A stretch of 64,000 nucleotides of DNA. It comes from Bradyrhizobium sp. LMTR 3 (lineage in GTDB: Bacteria > Pseudomonadota > Alphaproteobacteria > Rhizobiales > Xanthobacteraceae). This document shows positions 25,372-34,078 of the stretch, one piece after another. The notes under the pieces were generated by a model, which was not told the DNA's origin, searched no databases, and saw nothing but the letters and a program-made list of their open reading frames with translations. Within the stretch, counting starts at the first letter, position 1; the number at the start of each line of letters is the position of its first letter. The DNA is taken from assembly GCF_001693485.1 (NCBI RefSeq), contig NZ_MAXC01000002.1, forward strand, positions 124,001 to 188,000, written 5' to 3'. The translations under genes were made by a program, and so were the position numbers.

Positions 25372-26367
25372 ATGAAGGCTGTACTGGTGCATCGCCCTGG
25401 AGGCCCGGAGGCGCTCGACTATGTCGAGGTGCCGATGCCGGCGCTGGGTGAGCGGGAGGTTCTGATCCGCGCCCAGGCCTTCGGCGTCGGCCAGCCCGAC
25501 AAGCTGATCCGCAGCGGCGTCTACAAATGGATGCCGCCGCTGCCGGCCAATCCCGGCAATGATGTCGCCGGAATCCTGGAAGCCGTGGGTGCGCAGGTGA
25601 GTGGGCTTGTCGTCGGCCAGCGGGTGCTGTTGAGCGCGCGCGACCTCGCCCAGCGCGGCGGCTGCTACGCCGAATATGTCGCAGCGCCTGCGGACGCGGT
25701 GCACGTGCTGCCGGACAACGTCGCGTTCGAGGACGCGGTGTGCCTGCCGAACTACCAGGTCGCCTGGGCACTGCTGCACAATTGCGGCTCCGCTACGCCG
25801 CCCCGCTCGGCCCTCGTCATCGGCGCGGCCGGCGGGGTCGGGACGTCCCTGGTGCAACTCGCAAAACTGGCCGGGATGAAGGTGATCGGCACCGTCTCCA
25901 CGCCGGAGAAGGCCGCCTTCGCGCGAAAGATGGGCGCGGACGAGATCATCTATTATCGCGACGAGGACGTGGTCGCCCGCATCCGCGCCCTTACGGGCGG
26001 ACGCGGCGTCAGTCTCGTCCTCGATCACGTCTGCGGCCCCGAATTCTATTCCTATCTCGGTGCGCTCGATAAATGGGGCACCATCGTCTCCTACAACGCG
26101 TTTGCCGGACTGCCGACGGAAAACCTGATGGGCGAGATGCGGAAGCATCTCGACATCTGCCCGGCGATCCGCTGCTTCTCCTTTCACATCTACGATAACG
26201 ACCGCGAAGGCCGGCGCGACATCATGCGGAAGGTGATCGGCCATCTCGCAGAGGGCGCCATTCGCCCGTCGATCTTCAGGCGCTTCAAGCTCTCCGAAGT
26301 TCGTGCCGCGCATGAACTGCTCGATTCCGGTGCGGCGTTCGGCAAGATCGTGATGACCCCGGACTGA
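25372..26367 (+). CDS. Zinc-independent MDR oxidoreductase, quinone oxidoreductase-like
   Basis: 331 residues. It has the GroES-like N-terminal domain (MKAVLVHRPGGPEALDYVEV, then NPGNDVAGILEAVG) and the Rossmann domain with the NADPH loop GAAGGVGTSLVQLAK near 147-162. The cysteines and histidines of zinc ADHs are lacking, so it fits the quinone oxidoreductase/enoyl reductase branch. GGGGAG precedes the ATG. It is first in a rightward operon with the dioxygenase-like and Bug receptor genes, and the GntR palindrome sits 24 bases upstream. The substrate is presumably an alpha,beta-unsaturated carbonyl or quinone intermediate of the pathway. Confidence 0.88.
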   Translation: MKAVLVHRPGGPEALDYVEVPMPALGEREVLIRAQAFGVGQPDKLIRSGVYKWMPPLPANPGNDVAGILEAVGAQVSGLVVGQRVLLSARDLAQRGGCYAEYVAAPADAVHVLPDNVAFEDAVCLPNYQVAWALLHNCGSATPPRSALVIGAAGGVGTSLVQLAKLAGMKVIGTVSTPEKAAFARKMGADEIIYYRDEDVVARIRALTGGRGVSLVLDHVCGPEFYSYLGALDKWGTIVSYNAFAGLPTENLMGEMRKHLDICPAIRCFSFHIYDNDREGRRDIMRKVIGHLAEGAIRPSIFRRFKLSEVRAAHELLDSGAAFGKIVMTPD

Positions 26368-26419
26368 GCTGGATGCCCGCACAGCCCAAACATTCTGCCT
26401 GAATTCAAGAGGTCACGAG

Positions 26420-27328
26420 ATGATCAAGGTCAAGCGGCTGCGACACGTCACTTTCACCAGTCCAAACATCGGGGCGCAGCTCGACTACTACCAGTCCATC
26501 ATCGGGCTCGGCATCATCCAGCGCAGCGACGGCCGGATCCTGCTCGGCACCGAGTCCGAGGAGCTGACGCTGGTTCTCGAACGCGGCGCGGCCTCGCAAC
26601 TGGCTTCCATCGCCTATGAAGTTGCGCCCAACCTCGATCCGGCCGACCTGCAGAAATCGCTGGCAAGCCTCGGCGTCAAATCGGAAGTCAGGAGCGACAC
26701 GGCGCCGGGAATAGCGAAGGCACTCGTCTTCGACGATCCCGACGGACACCGGATCGAATTGTTTTCCAGATGGGAGTTCTGCAAGGCAGTCGAACCGATT
26801 CGCGGTCTTGCCGTCGCCAAGCTCGGCCACGTCGCGCTCTATACGCCCGATCCTGAACGAACAGCCAAATTCTTCGGCGACGCTCTCGGCTTCCGCGTCT
26901 CCGACCGCATCGAGGAAAATTTCGTCTTCATGCGCTGCGGCCCGGAACATCACGCGATGAATTTTGCCCGCGGCACCGACGGCCGTCTGCATCATCTCGC
27001 CTTCGAGCTGCGCGACGCCTCGCACATGCACCAGGCCTGTGACCTGCTCGGCCGCAACAAGTTTCAGATTCTCTGGGGACCGGTGCGGCATGGACCCGGC
27101 CACAACGTGGCGGTCTACCACTACAACCCAGATGGTTACCTGATCGAGCTCTATTACAGCATGGATCTGATGCTCGACGAAGAGCTCGGCTATTTCGAGC
27201 CGCGTCCCTGGCACCACGATCGTCCGCAGCGACCGAAGACCTGGATCGGGTTGCCGCGCGACGTCTGGGGCGTCGGGCCAGCCAAGGAGGCAAGCGAATT
27301 TTCTCCGGCGATGCGCGGCGTGAAGTGA
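26420..27328 (+). CDS. Extradiol-type ring-cleavage dioxygenase, VOC superfamily
   Basis: 302 residues made of two VOC modules (about 5-118 and 132-250). The C-terminal module carries the non-heme iron ligand set expected for type I extradiol enzymes: H137 in KLGHVALYTPD, H192 in LHHLAFEL, and E243 in YLIELYY, with H234 in VYHYNP as the second-sphere residue. This strongly suggests a catechol-like substrate cleaved with O2, although some relatives act differently. It follows the MDR gene by 52 bases and has AGAGG before the ATG. The substrate is not known. Confidence 0.85.
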   Translation: MIKVKRLRHVTFTSPNIGAQLDYYQSIIGLGIIQRSDGRILLGTESEELTLVLERGAASQLASIAYEVAPNLDPADLQKSLASLGVKSEVRSDTAPGIAKALVFDDPDGHRIELFSRWEFCKAVEPIRGLAVAKLGHVALYTPDPERTAKFFGDALGFRVSDRIEENFVFMRCGPEHHAMNFARGTDGRLHHLAFELRDASHMHQACDLLGRNKFQILWGPVRHGPGHNVAVYHYNPDGYLIELYYSMDLMLDEELGYFEPRPWHHDRPQRPKTWIGLPRDVWGVGPAKEASEFSPAMRGVK

Positions 27329-27392
27329 TCACGCCGCGTCACCCATAGCCGGAGCTGACGTTCAAAAAAACACAAAACACGAGGGGAAACAG

Positions 27393-28403
27393 ATGGCTCG
27401 ATCGTTGAACGTCCTGCGCGGACGGTTGCTTGCCCTGCGCTGCTGCATCGCTGCCGCAGCGCTTAGCCTCACCTGCCTGGCGCCTTCCATCGCCGCTGCG
27501 CAGACGTATCCCAGCCGGCCGATCCGGCTGCTGCACGGCTTTGCGGCGGGTGGCGCCGCCGACACCATGGCGCGCATCGTCTCGGACGGGCTTTCCAAGC
27601 GCCTGGGACAGCCGGTGGTGGTGGAAGCCAAGCCGGGCGCCGGCGGCAATCTCGCGGCGGACGCCGTCGCCAAATCCGCGCCGGACGGCTACACGATCGG
27701 CCTCGTCACGGGAGCGCACGCGATCTCGGGCGCACTCTACAAGCAGCTCGCCTATAGCCCGATCGACAGTTTCGATATGTTGTCGACGATGGTCTACTAC
27801 GCGCTGGTGATCGCGGTTCGCGCCGACCATCAGGCGAAGACACTCGCGGACCTGATTGCGATGGCGAAAGCCAAGCCCGATGCCCTGAGCTACGGCTCCG
27901 TCGGTTTCGGCAGCACGCATCATCTCGCGGGCGAGCTGTTGAACGTCACCGCCGGCACCAAAATGGTGCACGTCCCCTATCGCGGTGACTCACTAACCGT
28001 CACCTCTCTGCTCGCCGGAGACGTTCCCGTGATCGTCGGGACCACCGTGCTGCTCGCAGGCCAGATCGAAAGCGGCGCCATTCGCGGCCTCGCCGTCACC
28101 TCGCCCGCGCGCACCAAATTGCTTCCGAATGTGCCTTCCGTACAGGAAGCCGGCGTTGCGGGCTTTGACGTTCGCACCTGGGCCGGGCTGGTGGCTCCAA
28201 AGGGCACGCCCCCCGATATCGTGAAGCGGCTGAACACGGAGATCCAGTCGATGCTGGCCGACCCCGCAACGAAGACGGCGCTGGAGACGGCAACCGGCGG
28301 CGAGGTCCGCGGCAGCACGCCGGAGCAAATGCGCGCGCTGATCACGTCGGAGATCGACAAATGGTCGAAGGTGATCAACGACGCAGGCATTCCGCGCATT
28401 TGA
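27393..28403 (+). CDS. Bug family tripartite tricarboxylate-type solute receptor
   Basis: 336 residues: signal peptide (about 1-36, ending IAAAQ), then the Bug fold with YPSRPIRLLHGFAAGGAADTMAR, QPVVVEAKPGAGGN, APDGYTI and VPYRG motifs. It is periplasmic and captures carboxylic or aromatic acids for a TctA/TctB transporter. No tctA or tctB is nearby, so it is an orphan receptor or a sensor accessory, as often in Bradyrhizobium. It is third in the MDR-dioxygenase operon (64 bases after it, GAGGGG ribosome site), so it probably imports the cluster substrate. Confidence 0.9.
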   Translation: MARSLNVLRGRLLALRCCIAAAALSLTCLAPSIAAAQTYPSRPIRLLHGFAAGGAADTMARIVSDGLSKRLGQPVVVEAKPGAGGNLAADAVAKSAPDGYTIGLVTGAHAISGALYKQLAYSPIDSFDMLSTMVYYALVIAVRADHQAKTLADLIAMAKAKPDALSYGSVGFGSTHHLAGELLNVTAGTKMVHVPYRGDSLTVTSLLAGDVPVIVGTTVLLAGQIESGAIRGLAVTSPARTKLLPNVPSVQEAGVAGFDVRTWAGLVAPKGTPPDIVKRLNTEIQSMLADPATKTALETATGGEVRGSTPEQMRALITSEIDKWSKVINDAGIPRI

Positions 28404-28456
28404 GGGGTACGCCGGTTGGTGGAAAGCTCTGAGGCACCGCGCTCTCAGCGACAAGA

Positions 28457-28560
28457 CTGTCGTCACCCGCGACGGCGGGTGATCCAGTATTCCAGATACG
28501 TTCACGGTCAATCGAGAAGCCGCCGCGTACTGGATACCCCGCTTTCGCGGGGTATGACAG
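28457..28560. repeat. Dispersed palindromic repeat, family 1, copy 2
   Basis: CTGTCGTCACCCGCG at one end pairs with CGCGGGGTATGACAG at the other. It is the inverted counterpart of the copy at 322-426 and shares GATCCAGTATTCCAGA and the CGCCGCGTACTGGAT central parts. It lies after the Bug gene and before the DMT exporter. Confidence 0.8.
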
Positions 28561-28647
28561 CGGGAGTGCTGATGGGCAAAACATTGTAGCATTGCGCGGG
28601 CGGGACTTGTCGCGTGGCGGAATTTTCGCCCTACTCGCCTTGCGACC

Positions 28648-29583
28648 ATGACCAAGCCCGCACCAGCGCCGCCTGCCTTCCATCCGGTCCGGTGGCTGAC
28701 CAACCAGCCTTACCTGCTGCTGAGCCTGACCTCGCTGTTCTGGGCCGGCAACATCGTGCTGGCGCGCCACGTCGCCGGGCACGTACCGCCGTTGACGCTG
28801 TCCTGCGTCCGCTGGATCGGCACCTTTCTGATCCTGCTGCCGTTCGCCTGGCCGCATTTGAAGCGGGATTGGCCGGTGCTGCGCGCGCATCTGCCGATGA
28901 TGCTGTTCCTGTCGCTGGTCGGATTTGCCTACAACAATGCGATCTCCTACTGGGCGCTGCAATATACCGAGGCGCTGAACGCGCTATTGATCCAGTCGGC
29001 GGGGCCGCTGTTTGTCGCGCTGTGGTCGCTGGCGCTGTTCGGCGTCCGCCTGACCGGTGCGCAGCTTGCCGGCATCACCATCTCGCTTGCCGGCGTCCTG
29101 ACCATCATCCTGCGCGGCGATTTCAGCGCGCTCGCCAACATCAGCTTCAACCGCGGCGACCTGATGTTTGCGAGCTCCCTGGTGTCGTTCGGATTATATT
29201 CGGCGCTGATCCCGCGCCGCCCGGTGACGCACGCGCTATCGCTGATTTCATTCACCACCTGCTGCGGCGCGCTGATGCTGGTGCCGTTTTCGATCTGGGA
29301 ATTTTCGACCGGCGCGACGCTGAAATTCGACATGATCTCCATGGCGACGCTGGGCTATGCCGTGATCTTTCCCTCGACGCTGGCGTACCTGTTCTTCAAC
29401 CGTGGGCTAGCGCTGATCGGGCCCAATCGTGCCGCGCCGTTCTTTCATCTGGTGCCGGTGTTCGGCTCGGCGATGGCGATCCTCTTGCTCGGCGAGCAGT
29501 TGCGGTTATTCCACCTCGTGGGCTATGCGCTGGTGCTGGCGGGCGTGGTCATCGCTTCAAGGCGGGCTTCGGCAAAGGCATGA
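28648..29583 (+). CDS. EamA/DMT family transporter, second copy
   Basis: 311 residues, ten membrane helices, two EamA repeats. It is clearly paralogous to the protein encoded at 15980: NQPYLLLSLTSLFWAGNIVLARHVAGHVPP and FFHLVPVFGSAM occur in both. It probably exports an unknown small metabolite from the cytoplasm. It follows the GntR-controlled operon after a repeat element, so co-regulation is possible but not shown; the ribosome site is weak. Confidence 0.88.
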   Translation: MTKPAPAPPAFHPVRWLTNQPYLLLSLTSLFWAGNIVLARHVAGHVPPLTLSCVRWIGTFLILLPFAWPHLKRDWPVLRAHLPMMLFLSLVGFAYNNAISYWALQYTEALNALLIQSAGPLFVALWSLALFGVRLTGAQLAGITISLAGVLTIILRGDFSALANISFNRGDLMFASSLVSFGLYSALIPRRPVTHALSLISFTTCCGALMLVPFSIWEFSTGATLKFDMISMATLGYAVIFPSTLAYLFFNRGLALIGPNRAAPFFHLVPVFGSAMAILLLGEQLRLFHLVGYALVLAGVVIASRRASAKA

Positions 29584-29585
29584 AC

Positions 29586-29692
29586 TCTCGTGTCCCGCAC
29601 GCGGTGCTGCTGCTGCGCAGAGCCGGGACCCAGCGATGGTGGGCCCCGGTTCAGCAGCGCATCATTTCATGCTGCGCTGCGCCCGGGGCACG
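29586..29692. repeat. Dispersed palindromic repeat, family 4, copy 1
   Basis: The core reads CGTGTCCCGCACGCGGTG, then GCGCAGAGCCGGGACC, then a CCCCGG...CAGCAGCGCATCA...GCTGCGC...CCCGGGG hairpin. The same arrangement, in the same orientation, is at 30891-31008. It starts immediately after the DMT gene stop. Confidence 0.75.
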
Positions 29693-29795
29693 TATACCGC
29701 CCGCGGGGGAGCGCCTTACCGGGCTTCCACTTTCGATCCCGGCAGGCTAGCTTGCCGGCCATTTCAACAGAAGAACAAACCGAGGAAACAACTAT

Positions 29796-30773
29796 ATGTT
29801 CGCGTTATTGAAGCGGTATCGGCCTGTCGCCGCAGCGGCTCCCCTGATGCTGGCGATGATCGCCACGGCTGCCGCGCAGGCCCCCTACCCGAACCGCAAC
29901 ATCACGCTGGTGCTGCCCTTCGCGGCCGGCAGCGGCACCGATACCACCACGCGCATCATTTCGAAGGAGCTCGGCACCGCGCTCGGCACCGGCATGGTGA
30001 TCGAGAACAAGGCGGGCGCCAACGGCTCGATCGCGGCAAGCTATGCCGCGCGCTCGGCGCCCGACGGCTACACGCTGTTCGTGACCACCAACACGTCGCA
30101 TTCGGCCAATCCGTATCTTTTGAAGAACATGACCTACGATCCGATCAAGGATTTCACGCCGATCGCGCGCACCGGCGACTTGCCCTTCATGCTGGTGATC
30201 CATCCGGACATTCCGGCCAACTCCGTGGCCGAGCTGATCGCGCTCGCCAAAAAGGAGCCGGGCAAATACACCTATGCCAGCGGCAGCTCGGCTTCCATCG
30301 TCGCCGGCGCGACCTTCGCCCGCCTCGCCGGCATCGACTTGCTGCACGTTCCCTACAAGAGCTCGCCGCCGGCGCTGACCGACCTGATCGCCGGCCGCGT
30401 CTCCATGATGTTCATCGACGTGCCGACCGGCCTGCCGCACGTCAACGCCAAGGCGCTGAAGTCGCTGGCGGTGACGACCAAGAAGCGCTCGGCGCTGCTG
30501 CCCAATCTTCCGACCATGGACGATACGGTGAAGGGCTTTGATATCACCTCGTGGCAGGGCTATTTCGGCCCGGCCAACCTGCCGAAGGATATCGTGACCA
30601 GGCTGAACGCGGAGATCCGCAAGGTGGTCGAGCGGCCCGACATCAAGAGCCAGCTCGCCGAGCGCGGTATGGAGGCGTTCTCCGGAACGCCGGAAGAGTT
30701 CGATGCCTTCGTGAAGGAGCAGCTCGTGGTGTGGGAGAAGCTGATCACGGCCGCGGGAATCGAGAAGCAGTAG
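29796..30773 (+). CDS. Bug family tripartite tricarboxylate-type solute receptor, second copy
   Basis: 325 residues with a signal peptide ending TAAAQ (about 28) and the Bug motifs YPNRNITLVLPFAAGSGTDTTTR, VIENKAGANGS, APDGYTL, VPYKSSPPALTDLIAGRV. It is periplasmic. GAGGAA precedes ATG 29796. The sequence differs considerably from the receptor at 27393, so it is an independent paralogue with probably another ligand. No TctA/TctB partner lies nearby. It is bracketed by the two copies of repeat family 4, and family 3 copy 2 follows its stop. Confidence 0.9.
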   Translation: MFALLKRYRPVAAAAPLMLAMIATAAAQAPYPNRNITLVLPFAAGSGTDTTTRIISKELGTALGTGMVIENKAGANGSIAASYAARSAPDGYTLFVTTNTSHSANPYLLKNMTYDPIKDFTPIARTGDLPFMLVIHPDIPANSVAELIALAKKEPGKYTYASGSSASIVAGATFARLAGIDLLHVPYKSSPPALTDLIAGRVSMMFIDVPTGLPHVNAKALKSLAVTTKKRSALLPNLPTMDDTVKGFDITSWQGYFGPANLPKDIVTRLNAEIRKVVERPDIKSQLAERGMEAFSGTPEEFDAFVKEQLVVWEKLITAAGIEKQ

Positions 30774-30793
30774 CTGCCGCGCTGCCTAGCTGC

Positions 30794-30885
30794 GTAGGGT
30801 GGGCAAAGCGAAACGTGCCCACCATTCACGTAATGACTCGTTGATAGATGGTGGGCACGGCGCGATGCGCCTTTGCCCACCCTAC
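30794..30885. repeat. Dispersed palindromic repeat, family 3, copy 2
   Basis: GTAGGGTGGGCAAAGCGAAA pairs with CGCCTTTGCCCACCCTAC; inside, GTGCCCACCAT faces ATGGTGGGCAC. It matches 6067-6155. It lies 20 bases after the second Bug gene and could act as its terminator. Confidence 0.85.
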
Positions 30886-30890
30886 AGCGC

Positions 30891-31008
30891 TCGTGTCCCG
30901 GACGCGGTGTAGCGTCACTTGACGCTGCACCGCAGAGCCGGGACCTACGCGGGATGGACCCCGGAACAGCAGCGCATCACTTCGTGCTGCGCAGCATCCG
31001 GGGAACGC
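30891..31008. repeat. Dispersed palindromic repeat, family 4, copy 2
   Basis: CGTGTCCCGGACGCGGTG, GCAGAGCCGGGACC and CCCCGGAACAGCAGCGCATCA-type segments repeat those at 29586-29692. It sits head to tail with family 3 copy 2, between convergent genes. Confidence 0.75.
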
Positions 31009-31021
31009 GATCACATCAAGC

Positions 31022-32707
31022 TCAGGCCACCCGCACCTTGCCCAAGAACTCGTCTACTGCGCTGCGCAGCATGCCGGATTGGGTGTCGAGTTCACGGGCG
31101 CTCGCCAGCACTTCGGATGCTGCCTTGCCGGTTGCGGCCGCAGCGGTAGAGACGCCGCCGATATGGGCGGAGATCTCGTTCGATCCGGCCGCGACCGACT
31201 GGATGTTGCGGGCGATTTCGCGGGTGGCGCCGCCCTGTTGCTCCACCGCGCTCGAGATCGAGACCGTGATCTCGCTCATCTGCGCGATCGTCTCGGTAAT
31301 GCCGCCGATCGAGGCCACGGCCTCGCTGGTGGAGGCTTGCATGGCGGCGACCTGCGAGGAGATTTCCTCGGTCGCCTTCGCAGTCTGGTTGGCGAGCGCC
31401 TTCACTTCCGACGCCACCACCGCAAAGCCGCGGCCGGAATCGCCGGCGCGTGCCGCTTCGATGGTGGCGTTCAGCGCGAGCAGGTTGGTTTGGGCCGCGA
31501 TCGAGTGGATCAGCTTGACCACTTCGCCGATCTTCTCGGCGCCGGTCGAGAGCGCGCCGACGGTGGCGTTGGTGCGCTCGGCGTCGCTGACCGCCTTGGC
31601 GGCGATCTCGCTGGAGCGCGTCACCTGACGGGAAATCTCGGTAACCGAACTGGAGAGCTCTTCAGCGGCGGATGCCACCGTGCCGACATTGTCGGACGAG
31701 CGCTGCGACGCCGCGCCGACGGTTGCCGCGCGCGCGCTGGCGTCGCTGGCGGTCGTGGTCATGGATTGCGCCGTGCTCTGCATGCCGGCGGCCGCCGTCG
31801 AAACCGAACGGACGATACCGGTCACGCTGCGTTCGAAGTCGCTGGCGATGCTTTCCATCGCCGCCCGCCGCTCGGCCTCGGCGCGCGTCTGCACCTCGGC
31901 TTCCTTCTGCTCAAGCCCGCGGATGCGAACCGCGTTGTCCTTGAAGATCTGCACAGTCGCGGCCATCGCACCGATCTCGTCGCCGCGGCCGATGCCGGGA
32001 ATTTCACCGTCGAGCCGGCCCTCGGCGAGGTCCTGCATGCGGGCGCCGAGCTGACCGAGCGGCTTCGAAATGCTGCGGCCGATCATCCAGGCGATGCTGC
32101 CCGCAACCAGCGCGATGCCGAGAATGGCAAACCCGAGCACTGCCGCGATCGGCTTCATCTTGGCGTCGAGGTCGTCGAGATAGGCGCCGGTGCCGACGAA
32201 CATGTTCCAGCCCGGAATCGGAACCGCGTAGGAGAACTTGCGGATCAGTTCGTCCTGTCCGGGTTTCCGGAATTCATAGCGCAGCATGATTTCGCCGTTC
32301 GCCGCGATGCCGTCGCGCAGCTCACGCACCAGCTTTCGGCCACCGGTGTCGATATCCATACGGTTCTGGCCGATCTGGCTGGGAACCGGCGCCAGCACGG
32401 CGACGCCATCCATCGTGTAGGCGAACACGTAGCCGTTGCCGTTGTCGAAGGTCAGCGTATTGCCGCGCTTGCTGAACTCGGCAATCGCGGCCTCCTTGGT
32501 CATCTGGCCGGCGGCAACCTGTTTCTGCAGGCCGAGCGCCATGTTGCGCGCCATGTCGACAATCGCCTTGGTCTGCTCGATCCGCGCATTGAGCATCTCA
32601 CGCTGCATCAAATAGCCCGCGAGCATACCGGCGACGCAGAGGCCGAGCAGGGTCACGCCCACCAGAATGCCGAGCTTGGGGGTGATCTTGAGATTGGTCA
32701 GCTTCAC
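31022..32707 (-). CDS. Methyl-accepting chemotaxis protein with Cache sensor
   Basis: 561 residues from GTG 32707, chosen because GGAGA lies 5 bases upstream; the open frame above it is not protein-like. Order: TM1 (about 10-32), a single Cache domain with [17 protein letters not shown] and [18 protein letters not shown]2 (about 190-212), HAMP with [20 protein letters not shown], and a signalling hairpin with [20 protein letters not shown] and [12 protein letters not shown]. It senses a small ligand in the periplasm and signals to CheA. No che genes lie near and no C-terminal CheR-tether pentapeptide is seen. Confidence 0.95.
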   Translation of the reverse strand: MKLTNLKITPKLGILVGVTLLGLCVAGMLAGYLMQREMLNARIEQTKAIVDMARNMALGLQKQVAAGQMTKEAAIAEFSKRGNTLTFDNGNGYVFAYTMDGVAVLAPVPSQIGQNRMDIDTGGRKLVRELRDGIAANGEIMLRYEFRKPGQDELIRKFSYAVPIPGWNMFVGTGAYLDDLDAKMKPIAAVLGFAILGIALVAGSIAWMIGRSISKPLGQLGARMQDLAEGRLDGEIPGIGRGDEIGAMAATVQIFKDNAVRIRGLEQKEAEVQTRAEAERRAAMESIASDFERSVTGIVRSVSTAAAGMQSTAQSMTTTASDASARAATVGAASQRSSDNVGTVASAAEELSSSVTEISRQVTRSSEIAAKAVSDAERTNATVGALSTGAEKIGEVVKLIHSIAAQTNLLALNATIEAARAGDSGRGFAVVASEVKALANQTAKATEEISSQVAAMQASTSEAVASIGGITETIAQMSEITVSISSAVEQQGGATREIARNIQSVAAGSNEISAHIGGVSTAAAATGKAASEVLASARELDTQSGMLRSAVDEFLGKVRVA

Positions 32708-32961
32708 GGGGATCTCCGGAAATAGGCGCGTGGCACGCGATTGGCCGATTGATTCGGCGCACAATATCGTGAGACCCTTTAGCGCTTTGTTACGAAGGCC
32801 AGCGGAAATCCGGCAGAAAACCGTGCTGCCGATCAAGCAGCAACCGGCGATTGTAGCAGAAGCAAGTCAAGTCGCGTAAAAGGTGAAATGTACGTCAACG
32901 ATGAAAGTGGCGGCGCCCGCCGCCTCAAACCAACACCGAAAAATAAAATCGGGAGCAGGAA

Positions 32962-34005
32962 ATGCCGAAATTCAGGGTGGTGACGCCGAAGGGCGCGAGC
33001 TTCACGGTCGCCGGCGGCGGCTATGACTACGAAAAGGAAGCGCTCGATCCGATCGGGGCCGAAATCATCGAGGCGCCGGCCAACGAGGCGGAATTCATCG
33101 CCGCTGCAAAAACCGCAGACGCGATCTACGCCAAGGGCATGCCGATTACCAAAGCCGTCATCGACGCGCTCGAAAATTGCAAGGTGATCACGCTCGGCAG
33201 CGTCGGCGTCGACAGTGTCGACGTCAAGGCCGCCACCGCCCGCGGCATTCCCGTCACCAACATTCCCGACACCTTCATCGAGGAGGTCGCCGACCACGCC
33301 ATGATGCTGCTGCTGGCGGGCTTTCGGCGGCTGGTCGAGCAGGACAAGATGGCGCGCACCGGCCGCTGGTCCGAGGGCCGGCCTGCGCTGTTGAAGATCC
33401 CCCGGCTGATGGGCCAGACGCTCGGCTTCATCTCGTTCGGCCGGGTGGCACGCGCCGTCGCCAAGCGCGCCGCGCCCTTCGGCCTGCGCATGATGGCCTA
33501 TGACCCGTTCATCCAGGAAACGCTGATGTACGACCACGGCGTGATCCCGGCGACGCTGTCCGAAGTGCTGTCGCAGTCGGACTTCGTCTCAATGCATGCG
33601 CCGGCCCGGCCGGAGGTGCACCACATGCTGACCGAGAAGCATTTCCGCCAGATGAAAAATTCCGCCATCTTCATCAATACCGGCCGCGGCGCCACGGTGG
33701 ACGAGGAAGCGCTGATCAAGGCGCTGCAGGAGGGCTGGATTGCGCACGCCGCCCTCGACGTGCTGGAAAAGGAGCCGCCGTCGCACAACAATCCGATACT
33801 TTCGATGGAAAACGTCACCCTGACCGCCCATGTGGCGTCGGCATCGGCACGTTTTGACGAGGCGCGCAAGCGCCGCGTGGGCTACGAATTGTCACTGGTC
33901 CTGTCCGGCATGTGGCCGGTAAGCTGTGTCAATCCGTCGGTGCTGCAAAACACCTCGCTCCGCCGCTGGCAACCCGTCAGCATGGATCGAGGGCCCAACA
34001 GCTAA
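32962..34005 (+). CDS. D-isomer 2-hydroxyacid dehydrogenase
   Basis: 347 residues. NAD-binding Rossmann domain in the middle with a GLxSFGRVARAVAKRAA-like loop (LGFISFGRVARAV) and the catalytic triad: Arg in NTGRGATVDE, Glu in LEKEPP and His in TAHVAS. The glycine-rich loop is unusual because it reads GFISFGRV rather than GxGxxG, as in C-terminal-binding-protein-like members. It acts in the cytoplasm on 2-oxo/2-hydroxy acids. Its stop lies 73 bases before the ABC binding-protein gene, so it may be part of a sugar-acid uptake-and-use operon; this is inferred. No clear Shine-Dalgarno except GGAGCAGGAA. Confidence 0.9.
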   Translation: MPKFRVVTPKGASFTVAGGGYDYEKEALDPIGAEIIEAPANEAEFIAAAKTADAIYAKGMPITKAVIDALENCKVITLGSVGVDSVDVKAATARGIPVTNIPDTFIEEVADHAMMLLLAGFRRLVEQDKMARTGRWSEGRPALLKIPRLMGQTLGFISFGRVARAVAKRAAPFGLRMMAYDPFIQETLMYDHGVIPATLSEVLSQSDFVSMHAPARPEVHHMLTEKHFRQMKNSAIFINTGRGATVDEEALIKALQEGWIAHAALDVLEKEPPSHNNPILSMENVTLTAHVASASARFDEARKRRVGYELSLVLSGMWPVSCVNPSVLQNTSLRRWQPVSMDRGPNS

Positions 34006-34078
34006 CACGGCGAAAAATGTTTCGAACGACAGGGTTCACCGGCGATTCAACGCCGGGAACCGATACAGGGAGAGCACC

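Noticed and set aside
31079..32725. Open frame of 548 codons on the plus strand
   Set aside because: Antisense to the chemoreceptor; the repetitive Gly/Arg/Asp composition is an artefact of reading the reverse of a GC-biased coding strand.
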